A program made the position numbers and the translations under genes. DNA of 34,328 nucleotides, taken from Pseudomonadota bacterium (lineage in GTDB: Bacteria > Myxococcota > Bradymonadia > UBA4248). The notes beneath the pieces were generated by a model. The model was given only the letters and a program-made list of their open reading frames with translations. It ran no database searches and was not told the DNA's origin. Positions 1 to 8,164 of this stretch are shown piece after piece. Every line of letters begins with the position of its first letter. The first letter of the stretch is position 1. The DNA is taken from contig JAGACY010000196.1 of assembly GCA_017613855.1 (NCBI GenBank), positions 1 through 34,328 of the forward strand. Direction: 5' to 3'.

Positions 1-158
1 ATATCTTCTTCCTTAATGCCATATTGGTAAATATATACGATAGTATTATCTGCGTCCATACCGGGCCCCGGACACAATTCTTCTTTCGGAATTGAATCCA
101 GTGAGCACCCAGCTAAAGCGCCGAGCACAGCAAATGATGTCATGATTAATTTTTTCAT
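1..158 (-). CDS. Cysteine-rich lipoprotein, N-terminal part only (cut by window edge)
   Basis: Only the first 52 codons are in the window. They encode a lipoprotein signal peptide (basic MKK start, short hydrophobic stretch, lipobox LAGC with lipidated Cys18), followed by SLDSIP and CPGP. The same pattern (GCSLDSVP, then CPGP, then a V-Y-I-Y stretch) starts the next gene at 288-2717, so this is a close paralogue. An AAGGG ribosome-binding site lies 6 bases before the ATG. It is expected to be a large envelope lipoprotein with cysteine modules like its neighbour, but that part lies outside the window. Function unknown. Confidence 0.8.
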   Translation of the reverse strand, partial: MKKLIMTSFAVLGALAGCSLDSIPKEELCPGPGMDADNTIVYIYQYGIKEED

Positions 159-183
159 GATTGACCCTTATTTTGTTCCCATC

Positions 184-212
184 TGAATATCTTCTAACAT
201 GAAGAAAGTCAA
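184..212 (-). promoter_or_regulatory. Possible sigma70-type promoter for the gene at 1-158
   Basis: On the minus strand TTGACT (207-212) is separated by 17 bases from TATTCA (184-189). The -35 box is good and the -10 box is weak. The rest of the gap 159-287 shows no clear terminator for the gene ending at 288. Confidence 0.35.
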
Positions 213-287
213 ACGTCATCATCCTTACATGACTATCGAATTCTCTGCCGTCATAAACGTTTTAAAGCATTCATACTTCATATATAT

Positions 288-2717
288 TTATTTAAACACA
301 CACATACCATCTATACATTTCATGCCGACCTCACCGCAATCACCATAATTGTGAAATTCATTATCAATGCAATACTGAATTACATCGTTGTTGCACGTGA
401 ATGTATAGTTTTCGCAATTCTTGGGCTTACATTCAGCTGTCGTTTTTCGAGCTCCAGCACTCCCTGTAGCCGTCTCTACACAAATGAATCCATCTGTACA
501 AGTCTCAAAATCATGCCACTGGTTATCCTGGCATTCCTGAATAGTGCTGTTATAACAGCGTTTTTGGTTCGTCTGATACGGCTGACATTCTTGAGTAATG
601 GGGGTGCATTCTGCGCTATAACCACTCATGCCCTGATTAACGACACACATTTCTGTTTTATTGCATTTCTTTGACTCAAGAAAAACACCGCCTGTACATT
701 TCATGATGACATTTTTATTGCATACCAGTGAGTTTTCTGCACAAATATCTTTGGTAAGAACACATAATCCATTATCTATACAGGTAGATGTACTTGCACA
801 TGGTTTGGATGTCCAATTACCATTTTGACAAAACTGGCGCGCATTTGACTTTGCTGCAGAATTGCATCGGTACTCTCCTTCATGACAGGCACATCTCTTA
901 TTATCAACATCGCAAATCTCGTTTTCCGCACAAACCTTATAACTATAAATTCTATTACTGCTGCAGTACTGCAGCAACTGGCCAAAGCACATAAACTCTT
1001 TACTAGAATAATAGGTCGAGGTGCATTGGCAATATGGTGAAGAAGACTCAACACACTTATTCGCTTCACCACAGTTCACATTGATTTCCCAGGTATTATA
1101 CTTAATGTTTAAAGGATTATCACTTTTTGCCACGCACTTCATCACCAGCGATTTATCGAGACTGCACTGTAACCGATTAACTATACAATTACACCCATAT
1201 TTCCCGGATTCCGTAGAGCATGCCTCTGCAGTTCCACAATCAGCTTTGTTCTCCCAACGATTATTCATACAAATCTGGAACATGCCACTTTCGGTGCACT
1301 GCACATCACCATCTTTACAAACGATGCACCCCGATCCATCGTCCAGACAGGCCAATGATTCGCAGTAAGAAATGAGTTCACCCTTTTTGCCATCTTGGGT
1401 ACATCTGTATATCGCGGCGCTGTCGTCAGTTTCCGAGCAATAAGCAGTGCCGGGAGTACATTCTGTCTCAGTGCATGCCCCCATTTCGCAAAGCTCATTA
1501 TCTTTACATTTTTCGTCTTCGATCCAAATGCCACTTTCGCATTTGAGTCTGGACAACTTATCTTCGGAACATTGATAAGTATTCTCCGAACAACCTTCCT
1601 GACAGACATTATTGTTGACATCGCAATATTTGCCTTCGCCGCATAATGTCGTTTCGGTACTCCAATGCCCCTCCACACAAGTATTATAACCGGCATTATC
1701 GGCACATCGAATTTCATCCGATTCACATTCATTGACGATTTCTGTGACACATTGACTCGAGTATTTATCACAGACCAAATCGCCTTCACACGAATTGGTT
1801 TCTTTTGTCCAGAGTCCGGTCGCGACGTCACAGAGATAATAGTTTTTTTCATCCATGCACAGAATCGCATCGGCCATGCAGGGATTCGGATTATCAATGC
1901 ATCCGTGTTCTTCCTGACTGCAAATCTGATTCTCGGGGCAATGCGTATATTCTTCACTCCATTTGCCATCCAGACAATCATAATAGACGACACTTCCATT
2001 GGAGAAAGCGATATTTTCATCGCCATCCGTCAAAGATACATTGCAATTTATCTCACCTTCCAAACAAAGGGTAGCATCTTGCTCTGGAACGCACAAAGTC
2101 TTGGTGATATCGCATTTCTCACCTTCTTTGCATGGTTCTGCTTCATTCCAGATACCATTCTCATTGCAGGTAATCGTACTCAGATAATCATCCGAGCATT
2201 TAACCGTATTTGCAGTACACTCCGGTATGACAACAGGCGCGTCTGCATCGACGCATTCTCCATTGGAGCATTTTTCATTATCGCGGCATACCTCTTCTCT
2301 TATGGATTGTTTGTCTTCAGAACAAACGATCCGGGTATGTTCATCTTTACATTCGTTCTCATTGCACTTTGGCGTTGCATTACACACCTCACCGGGTTGA
2401 ATGCAGTGACCATTGCATTGGCCCAGGGATTGCCCGCCTTCACAATTCTCACAATACTGCTTTAAACAATCGACCATACAATAATAATTGCCATGGTACA
2501 CATGGTCACTGGAAAACTGAGCGCAAACAGGTAAATCTTCGGGGCAGCGGTCATCAATAAGTTCACCCTTATTATCCCCGTTTCGATAAATATAAACTTT
2601 AACATTCCCGCGATCTATCTCCGGGCCAGGACACATCGTTCTTGTAGGAACAGAATCCAGCGAGCATCCACTTAAAAGGATGAATACAGCAAAAGATGTA
2701 ATGATTATTTTTTTCAT
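288..2717 (-). CDS. Cysteine-module lipoprotein, 809 aa
   Basis: Exported lipoprotein of unknown function. The signal peptide ends in lipobox LSGC. Start 2717 is preferred over the adjacent ATG at 2720 because it gives the MKK start of the paralogue at 1-158 and better spacing to the AAGG site; either is possible. After a unique N-terminal part (roughly residues 19-110, itself Cys-rich) come about 14 modules of 40-50 residues. Each has five or six cysteines in the order C-x(4-7)-C, a polar stretch, C, a Trp-containing loop, C-x(4-6)-C-x(3-12)-C. The modules are collinear with the C-terminal 14 modules of the 866-aa neighbour: the FQ-I-C-x-x-N-x-W module and the final NYTFTC/CGEVGMKC module occupy matching places. 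The many cysteines imply disulphide-stabilised extracytoplasmic modules. Small EB/Dickkopf-like folds are one guess, not an identification. Confidence 0.85.
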   Translation of the reverse strand: MKKIIITSFAVFILLSGCSLDSVPTRTMCPGPEIDRGNVKVYIYRNGDNKGELIDDRCPEDLPVCAQFSSDHVYHGNYYCMVDCLKQYCENCEGGQSLGQCNGHCIQPGEVCNATPKCNENECKDEHTRIVCSEDKQSIREEVCRDNEKCSNGECVDADAPVVIPECTANTVKCSDDYLSTITCNENGIWNEAEPCKEGEKCDITKTLCVPEQDATLCLEGEINCNVSLTDGDENIAFSNGSVVYYDCLDGKWSEEYTHCPENQICSQEEHGCIDNPNPCMADAILCMDEKNYYLCDVATGLWTKETNSCEGDLVCDKYSSQCVTEIVNECESDEIRCADNAGYNTCVEGHWSTETTLCGEGKYCDVNNNVCQEGCSENTYQCSEDKLSRLKCESGIWIEDEKCKDNELCEMGACTETECTPGTAYCSETDDSAAIYRCTQDGKKGELISYCESLACLDDGSGCIVCKDGDVQCTESGMFQICMNNRWENKADCGTAEACSTESGKYGCNCIVNRLQCSLDKSLVMKCVAKSDNPLNIKYNTWEINVNCGEANKCVESSSPYCQCTSTYYSSKEFMCFGQLLQYCSSNRIYSYKVCAENEICDVDNKRCACHEGEYRCNSAAKSNARQFCQNGNWTSKPCASTSTCIDNGLCVLTKDICAENSLVCNKNVIMKCTGGVFLESKKCNKTEMCVVNQGMSGYSAECTPITQECQPYQTNQKRCYNSTIQECQDNQWHDFETCTDGFICVETATGSAGARKTTAECKPKNCENYTFTCNNDVIQYCIDNEFHNYGDCGEVGMKCIDGMCVFK

Positions 2718-2821
2718 CATGGGCCTTTTATAAAATGCTCAGTTCCCGATTATTATCCCTCTTTTAAGAGAGACAACCGCCCTTCTGTTTTTACAACAAA
2801 AAAAGCGCATTTTCTACTATC

Positions 2822-2849
2822 AAAAAAAGCCCCTTTCGGGGCTTTTTTT
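2822..2849 (-). terminator. Intrinsic terminator, bidirectional in form
   Basis: A run of seven A, then GCCCC, a four-base loop, GGGGC and seven T. The palindrome is perfect. On the minus strand the loop is GAAA (a GNRA tetraloop), and the hairpin lies 18 bases after the stop codon of the gene at 2868-5468, so it most likely ends that transcript. Confidence 0.92.
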
Positions 2850-2867
2850 ATCAATCTGAATCATGTG

Positions 2868-5468
2868 TTATTTGGCAACACACACATTCGAATCATCTTT
2901 GCAGGTCATGCCAATTTCACCGCAATCACCATAAGTGAGCAGCGCATTGCTCTGACAATACATAATGATATCTTTTTCACATGTGTATTTGAAATCATCG
3001 CACTGTTTTTTCTGGCATTCTGCCTTGGTCTGTTTATTCATCCCCATTCCACTGGTTATTTCGACACAGACTAGATCGCCTTCACAAGAACCAGTCTTCT
3101 CCCATTTGTAATTTGTGAAATTACCTTTGCAAGTTTGAATCTCACCATTAAAGCAGCGCTGGTCATTGTTGCGGTTACATTTATCGCTCACTTTTTCGCA
3201 GGTCGCCGGACCATTGTTGTGTTCTGTACACATTCCTGTTGTGCCGCAATCTTCGGACAGTTCAAACATGCCGTCAGCATTGCATTTCATGATGACATTG
3301 CCATTGCACAGTGTCTCATTCTCTTTGCATCCAATGTCTGCGGAAGCACAGAATCCGTTATCTACACATGTTTGGGATTTTCCGCATTCTTTATCAATCC
3401 ATTTACCAGCATTACAATACTCGCGTGTAACAATTCTTTGGGGACCTTGCTGCCTTTCTACGCACTGATAAGCGCCTTCATTGCAAATACATGCCTTCTT
3501 CCCGGCATCACATTTTTCATTTTCTGAACAAGCGCTTGTCAGTTGAAGATGACCATTATTGCATTGATAGAGCGAATTATCCATGCAGCTGTAATCATTT
3601 CCCTTGCATGAGCAGGCATAGGTGGGTTGTGCGCCCTGCGCAATATTTTCACATTTGCCTCCGCCGCAGGATACAGAATCCCAATCGTGGTATGTGACAC
3701 CTTTAGCTTCTTTAGATATACACGTTAACAGGCTCTTTTCATCATCACTGCATTTGGTTTCTGCTCTTGAAAAGCCACTTTCTACACGACACTTACATCC
3801 ATTATAGTTATTTGGTCCACCACCAGCCGTTCTGCAGTTATCTGCGCCACCGCAATCGACGATATCTACCCAGGCGTTATTTTCGCAGACCTGGAACACG
3901 CCCTTATCGGTGCAATTGACGTCGCCTTCTTTGCAAATGAGGCAGGCCGTGCCATCTTCGGTGCACTGGAAAGTCTGATTACATGTGTCAATTTTCTCGC
4001 CTTTTTGGCCCTGCTCTGTACATTTATAAACCGATGGGGTCTTAATTGTATTATCGCAGAAATTCACACCCGGTGTGCATTGCATATCTTTGCAGCTGCC
4101 TTCAACGCACAACTGTTTGTCTTTACATTTGGTACCTTCTACCCAAACGTGATTATCGCATTTGAGCAATTCAGTCATATCATCAGAGCATTTGTAGGTA
4201 CCAGCCTGACAGCTGTCTTCGCACTTATTAGCTTTTTGGTCACAGTATTTGCCTTCGCCGCATGCCTTCGTATCGGCGCTCCAGCTGCCATCGACACAGA
4301 TATAATAGTTGGCATCATCGGCGCATTTAACTTCGTCGTTCTCACATTCGGCATCTTCTTTGGGAACGCATTTGTTCTGTGTTTGATCGCAGACAAGGCC
4401 CTCTTCGCATGCAACATTATCAGAATTCCATGAGCCTTTTTCGGCATCGCATGTCTGATAGTTCTTATCATCCACACACTGGATGTCGCCCTCATGGCAT
4501 TCTGTCACGACAACAGGGATATCAACACATTTCTGTTCTCCCGAATCACACATTTGACCTTCCGGACAATTAACATATTCACTTCCCCATTGGCCATTAT
4601 CGCACATGAAATATCCAAGAGCAGACTCTGCGCCAGGTTCAACTGTACAAATGATATCACCTTCTTTGCAAAGGGTCGCTTCTCCCTCGGGAACGCACTT
4701 ATTCTGGTTGATATCGCATTTTTCGCCTTCGGGACATAATTCTTCCTCATCCCATGTCCCATTTTCATTGCAGGATATTGTGCCGAGATTGCCAACCGAG
4801 CATTTGACTTCATCCGCAGTACAATCCGTCGTGACGATGGGGCCGTCTTTCACGCATACGCCGTTGGAGCAAATCTCATCCTCGGCACAATTTTGTTCAG
4901 AGGTTGACTGTTTGTCATCGGCACAAACGACTAAAATATGGTCTCCATTACAGGTATTGCCTGCACAAACTTCACCCGGCTGGAGCGTCTTGCATACCAG
5001 ATTAGCTTCATCACAGCCTTGATCGCAGAATTCCAGTGATGTCCATGCATTGTTGGAGCAGGATTCGAGCGTCTGACCATTGCAGCGTTTTTGATCGTTG
5101 GTACAGGTTGTCTCTGTGGATGAAGAAGGCAGACATCCCTTACCGGTTACACAGATTTCACCGGATGCACATGCAGATTCAGATTTTTTGCCGTCTGTAC
5201 ACAGGTAAGCAGTTGTATCGTCTTTACAGGTAGGAATGACACACTCTGCGCCTTCGGGAATTTTACAAGTTCCCGTCGCTTCATCACATCCTGTGGGGCA
5301 TGCAATCGTCGACCAATTCAAACCATAACATACCTGCAGATCATCGCCGTTGCATTTATACGCACCAGGCTTGCAGCCGCTTATCATATCATTGGCATCA
5401 TCGCACCCAAAGAAAGCACCGGCAAAACCCAAACAAGCCAAAAGCATCGAAATTTTACGGAAATTCAT
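2868..5468 (-). CDS. Cysteine-module lipoprotein, 866 aa, 17 modules
   Basis: Exported lipoprotein of unknown function. The start at 5468 is set by a GGAGAG site five bases before the ATG and by the signal peptide (MNFRK, hydrophobic core, FFGC with lipidated Cys22, followed by Asp-Asp). The longer open frame to 5708 runs through a repeat element and has no such support. Seventeen modules of five or six cysteines follow almost without linkers, giving about 100 cysteines in all. Modules alternate short acidic stretches with a Trp or aromatic loop (for example C-x-x-N-A-W). Module 11 (CKEGDVNC, then FQVC) is especially well kept in the two neighbouring paralogues. Asp at +2 after the lipidated Cys would mean inner-membrane retention under the E. 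coli Lol rule; whether that rule holds here is not known. A terminator follows at 2822-2849. Confidence 0.88.
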   Translation of the reverse strand: MNFRKISMLLACLGFAGAFFGCDDANDMISGCKPGAYKCNGDDLQVCYGLNWSTIACPTGCDEATGTCKIPEGAECVIPTCKDDTTAYLCTDGKKSESACASGEICVTGKGCLPSSSTETTCTNDQKRCNGQTLESCSNNAWTSLEFCDQGCDEANLVCKTLQPGEVCAGNTCNGDHILVVCADDKQSTSEQNCAEDEICSNGVCVKDGPIVTTDCTADEVKCSVGNLGTISCNENGTWDEEELCPEGEKCDINQNKCVPEGEATLCKEGDIICTVEPGAESALGYFMCDNGQWGSEYVNCPEGQMCDSGEQKCVDIPVVVTECHEGDIQCVDDKNYQTCDAEKGSWNSDNVACEEGLVCDQTQNKCVPKEDAECENDEVKCADDANYYICVDGSWSADTKACGEGKYCDQKANKCEDSCQAGTYKCSDDMTELLKCDNHVWVEGTKCKDKQLCVEGSCKDMQCTPGVNFCDNTIKTPSVYKCTEQGQKGEKIDTCNQTFQCTEDGTACLICKEGDVNCTDKGVFQVCENNAWVDIVDCGGADNCRTAGGGPNNYNGCKCRVESGFSRAETKCSDDEKSLLTCISKEAKGVTYHDWDSVSCGGGKCENIAQGAQPTYACSCKGNDYSCMDNSLYQCNNGHLQLTSACSENEKCDAGKKACICNEGAYQCVERQQGPQRIVTREYCNAGKWIDKECGKSQTCVDNGFCASADIGCKENETLCNGNVIMKCNADGMFELSEDCGTTGMCTEHNNGPATCEKVSDKCNRNNDQRCFNGEIQTCKGNFTNYKWEKTGSCEGDLVCVEITSGMGMNKQTKAECQKKQCDDFKYTCEKDIIMYCQSNALLTYGDCGEIGMTCKDDSNVCVAK

Positions 5469-5505
5469 ACTAACTCTCCATATACGTGCATGCACAATAG
5501 GCATG

Positions 5506-5528
5506 AAAAAAACGCCCTTTAGGAGGGC
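5506..5528 (-). terminator. Terminator-like hairpin inside the 5' leader of the gene at 2868-5468
   Basis: On the minus strand GCCCT and AGGGC pair around a five-base loop and are followed by G and seven T. It lies between the putative promoter (5542-5569) and the start codon (5468). It may therefore attenuate transcription of the lipoprotein gene, or stop read-through from the gene upstream. Confidence 0.55.
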
Positions 5529-5541
5529 AGAAAACATAATT

Positions 5542-5569
5542 AGTTTAGTTTTCGATCTGGAAAAATCAA
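5542..5569 (-). promoter_or_regulatory. Putative promoter of the 866-aa lipoprotein gene
   Basis: Minus strand TTGATT (5564-5569), 16-base spacer, TAAACT (5542-5547). The same two hexamers with a 17-base spacer precede the paralogue at 5764-7884, while the spacers themselves differ. That conservation is the main support. Confidence 0.55.
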
Positions 5570-5629
5570 GAATCCATGTAAAAATATTTTTATCCCCTTG
5601 TGGACACCATCGCTCATGGGATGACTGTC

Positions 5630-5742
5630 GGGGCGTTGCGGGGCTATGCCCCGCAGAGGGGGTAGCGGCGTAACGAGCCTTTAAGGGCGACCCTGCGTGG
5701 TCGCCCAAGGCGAGTTAGCCGCGTAGGGGGCCACTGCCCCCT
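5630..5742. repeat. Composite palindromic intergenic repeat, copy A
   Basis: A 113-bp block of nested hairpins, 22 bp past the stop codon of the gene at 5764-7884. Order on the plus strand: TGCGGGGC/GCCCCGCA hairpin; GGGGGTAG; a long stem 5665-5722 (GCGGC, extra G, TAAC pairing with GTTA, GCCGC) enclosing the perfect hairpin GGGCGACC/GGTCGCCC; GTAG; and GGGGGC/GCCCCC. Left and right ends match copy B at 30974-31125 almost exactly, but the middle differs. No coding potential is evident. It resembles REP/BIME or MITE-type elements. Confidence 0.8.
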
Positions 5743-5763
5743 CACAAATAATATATTATGAAA

Positions 5764-7884
5764 TTAATTCTTGGCTGCGCAAGCACCATCCTTACAGACA
5801 AGATTATAGGTTGCACAATCAAGAACTGCTTTCTTCTCGTTATTCTGGCAAAGGCTAACCTTTGTACCATCACAGACAAGCGTCATCTCTTCACATTCTT
5901 TTTTCACACAGGAAGCCGTTACTTTATTACCATCCTTCTTTTCGAGACAACGTTCATCCGTTTTGCAATTTTCTGTAGTTGCCACCTGTTCGGAAGAACA
6001 AGTCACGATGGCTTTGTAATCAGAAGAGCAGGCTTGAGTATCTTTCACGCAGGCATCGGCGCATTTGGCGCCATTATTGCTCGTTATACACTCTACGGGG
6101 CAAACCTCGGTAATGTCATAAAGACCGCCTTTGCACTTCACGATTAAATTGTTGTAGCACTTGGCAGGATCTTTGTCATTGCACAAAGATGCCTCCTTGG
6201 TCACACAAATGCCGCCAAGCGTTTCACTGCAGGTTTCGTTGTTTTTGCATTTTTCAGGAATCCATTCCCCACTGACGCATTTTTTAGCGTTATCACCATC
6301 ACATGTGCGATCGCCATCTTTACACACACAAGCTTTATCCTTAGCGTCGCACGTTTCTTTATCTGTACATACTATTTTATCCTCTAAAACACCGTTATTG
6401 CACAACTGCAAAACATTTTCGTTGCAAGAGAATGCGTCATCACCACATTTGCAAACAGTCTTGTTGTCTTTGGTTTCGCATTTATCTTTCCCAGCACAAT
6501 CCTGATGTTCAACCCATCCTTTATATTTCTGCTCACCATCCTTTAAAGATGAACAGATTTCAGTTTTGGAAGCATCCGCATTGCAGCGCAAATCTGCATT
6601 TTTCATGCCTTCTTTTACCTGGCATTTACACCCGGCACTCAATTTATCCTTGGAACATTTATTCTCACCACAGTTGACAATGTCAACCCATGCATTCTTC
6701 TGGCAAATCTGGAAGACGCCTTTATCAGTGCAGTTTAACGCTCCTTCTTTGCAAACGAGACATGCCGTTTTATCGGCAGTACACTCACCGGCACAATAGG
6801 TCTCCGCCTCGACGAGCTCACCGAGCTGACCTTTATCGGTGCAATGATACATGGCGTATTTATCTTTTTTACCGGGAACACCCGCACAAATATCCTGCTT
6901 GGGAGTGCAGACGGTATCCTTGCATTCGCTATCGATGCACAGCTGATTGCCGTTGCATTTTTTACTCGATACCCATGCACCATCCGTGCACTTGAGAATT
7001 TCCTTATAATCAGCGGAGCATCTGGCTGTATTATCGGTGCATTTTTCTTCGCAGCTGTTCGAAACACTGTCACAGACTTTGCCATCCGCGCATGCGGTTT
7101 TCTCGGTAGCCCATTTTCCATCAACACATTTGAAATAGGATTTATCATCGGCGCATTTGGTCTGATCATTTTGACATTCGGGAGCGACTTCTTCGACACA
7201 TTTGTTTTGCTCTGCATCGCAGACTTCTTTTTCACCGCATGGTGTCACGTCGGTGCCCCATTTACCTTCACTCGTGCAGACAACGTATCCCTTCTTGTCG
7301 TCCGAACACTTTTTGCTCTCGGCAGTACAGTTGTCATTTGAGGGGGGGGCTACGCATTCACCTTCCGAGCAAACCTGTTCACCTTCACAGGTCTTGTCTA
7401 CCCAGGCATTATCAACACATTCACGATATGCATTTTTGCCCTTTTCAGCATCACATTCTTTCTTCCCAGCTTCGCATACGACTTCGCCACCTTCGGGAAC
7501 ACATGCGCCATCTTCGCATTTTTCACCTTCTTCACAGGGCTTTTCCTCGGAGAATGACATACCGTCTTCTGCACAGATCTTCAGAATGTTTTCACCTTCT
7601 TTGCACTCATTTTTCGTGCACACCTTTTCATCTTCTGGTGGCTGGGGGTCATCTTCGGTTTTACATTCCTTTTTATCAGCATCGCATCCATGTTCACACT
7701 CCTTAAGTGTCGTCCATGCATTGTCTGCACACTCCTGAAGTGTCGTGCCGCTGCATTGTAATGAGCCTGCATCACAAACGACAGTATCCTTGCCAGATAC
7801 ATCATTAGAGGAATCATCACATCCCCAGCAGGCTCCAACGAGTCCGAAGCAGGCTGCCAACATGGAAAGCTTACGAATATTCAT
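5764..7884 (-). CDS. Cysteine-module lipoprotein, 706 aa, 14 modules
   Basis: Third complete member of the cysteine-module family; function unknown. The start at 7884 is set by AGGAGA six bases upstream and by a signal peptide (MNIRK, core, CWGC with Cys22, then Asp-Asp) nearly the same as that of the 866-aa neighbour. The open frame continues upstream to 7965, but that part runs through the leader hairpin and promoter. About 14 Cys modules follow; the last nine match modules 9-17 of the 866-aa protein in order, while modules in the first half were gained or lost. The protein is rich in Lys, Asp and Glu. The C-terminus is CKDGACAAKN. It has its own promoter (7975-8003) and is followed by composite repeat A. 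Confidence 0.87.
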   Translation of the reverse strand: MNIRKLSMLAACFGLVGACWGCDDSSNDVSGKDTVVCDAGSLQCSGTTLQECADNAWTTLKECEHGCDADKKECKTEDDPQPPEDEKVCTKNECKEGENILKICAEDGMSFSEEKPCEEGEKCEDGACVPEGGEVVCEAGKKECDAEKGKNAYRECVDNAWVDKTCEGEQVCSEGECVAPPSNDNCTAESKKCSDDKKGYVVCTSEGKWGTDVTPCGEKEVCDAEQNKCVEEVAPECQNDQTKCADDKSYFKCVDGKWATEKTACADGKVCDSVSNSCEEKCTDNTARCSADYKEILKCTDGAWVSSKKCNGNQLCIDSECKDTVCTPKQDICAGVPGKKDKYAMYHCTDKGQLGELVEAETYCAGECTADKTACLVCKEGALNCTDKGVFQICQKNAWVDIVNCGENKCSKDKLSAGCKCQVKEGMKNADLRCNADASKTEICSSLKDGEQKYKGWVEHQDCAGKDKCETKDNKTVCKCGDDAFSCNENVLQLCNNGVLEDKIVCTDKETCDAKDKACVCKDGDRTCDGDNAKKCVSGEWIPEKCKNNETCSETLGGICVTKEASLCNDKDPAKCYNNLIVKCKGGLYDITEVCPVECITSNNGAKCADACVKDTQACSSDYKAIVTCSSEQVATTENCKTDERCLEKKDGNKVTASCVKKECEEMTLVCDGTKVSLCQNNEKKAVLDCATYNLVCKDGACAAKN

Positions 7885-7907
7885 ACCCAATCTCCTAAAA
7901 TAGTTAT

Positions 7908-7925
7908 CCCGCAAGCATTTGCGGG
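7908..7925 (-). promoter_or_regulatory. Perfect hairpin in the 5' leader of the gene at 5764-7884
   Basis: CCCGCAA pairs with TTGCGGG around a four-base loop, 24 bases before the start codon. No T-tract follows, so it is not a terminator. It could stabilise the mRNA or affect access to the ribosome-binding site. Confidence 0.5.
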
Positions 7926-7974
7926 GTAAAAATAAGTACCCAAGCCCCATCCAGGGCAAAATCACACCACTTCT

Positions 7975-8003
7975 AGTTTAGATTATTTTTATTCTTTAAT
8001 CAA
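7975..8003 (-). promoter_or_regulatory. Putative promoter of the 706-aa lipoprotein gene
   Basis: Minus strand TTGATT (7998-8003), 17-base AT-rich spacer, TAAACT (7975-7980). Both hexamers are the same as upstream of the paralogue at 2868-5468. The rest of the divergent gap up to 8164 must hold the promoter of the plus-strand gene, but no convincing box was found for it. Confidence 0.55.
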
Positions 8004-8164
8004 AGGAACACTCACAAATAAATGAGAAACTGCATATCATAAATAAATACTTGCAATTCCCCGGGCATAAAACATATTTTCTCATAGTTTAAATATCAGA
8101 GCCGTACCCAAGGGTATGTCTTTTATTTCTATGTCACTCGCTGCCTTTCCGATTCTTGACAAAC

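Noticed and set aside
1665..2465. Long plus-strand open frame antisense to the 809-aa lipoprotein
   Set aside because: It is the mirror of a cysteine-rich gene (few stop codons arise opposite such codon use). It has no ribosome-binding site, domain or signal peptide.
5469..5708. N-terminal extension of the 866-aa lipoprotein
   Set aside because: The extension would place 80 residues before a good signal peptide and be read from a palindromic repeat; the start at 5468 has a strong ribosome-binding site.
8101..8125. TACCC-AA-GGGTA palindrome upstream of the first transglutaminase-like gene as an operator
   Set aside because: Five-base arms are too short to support a binding site without a second copy, and none was seen.
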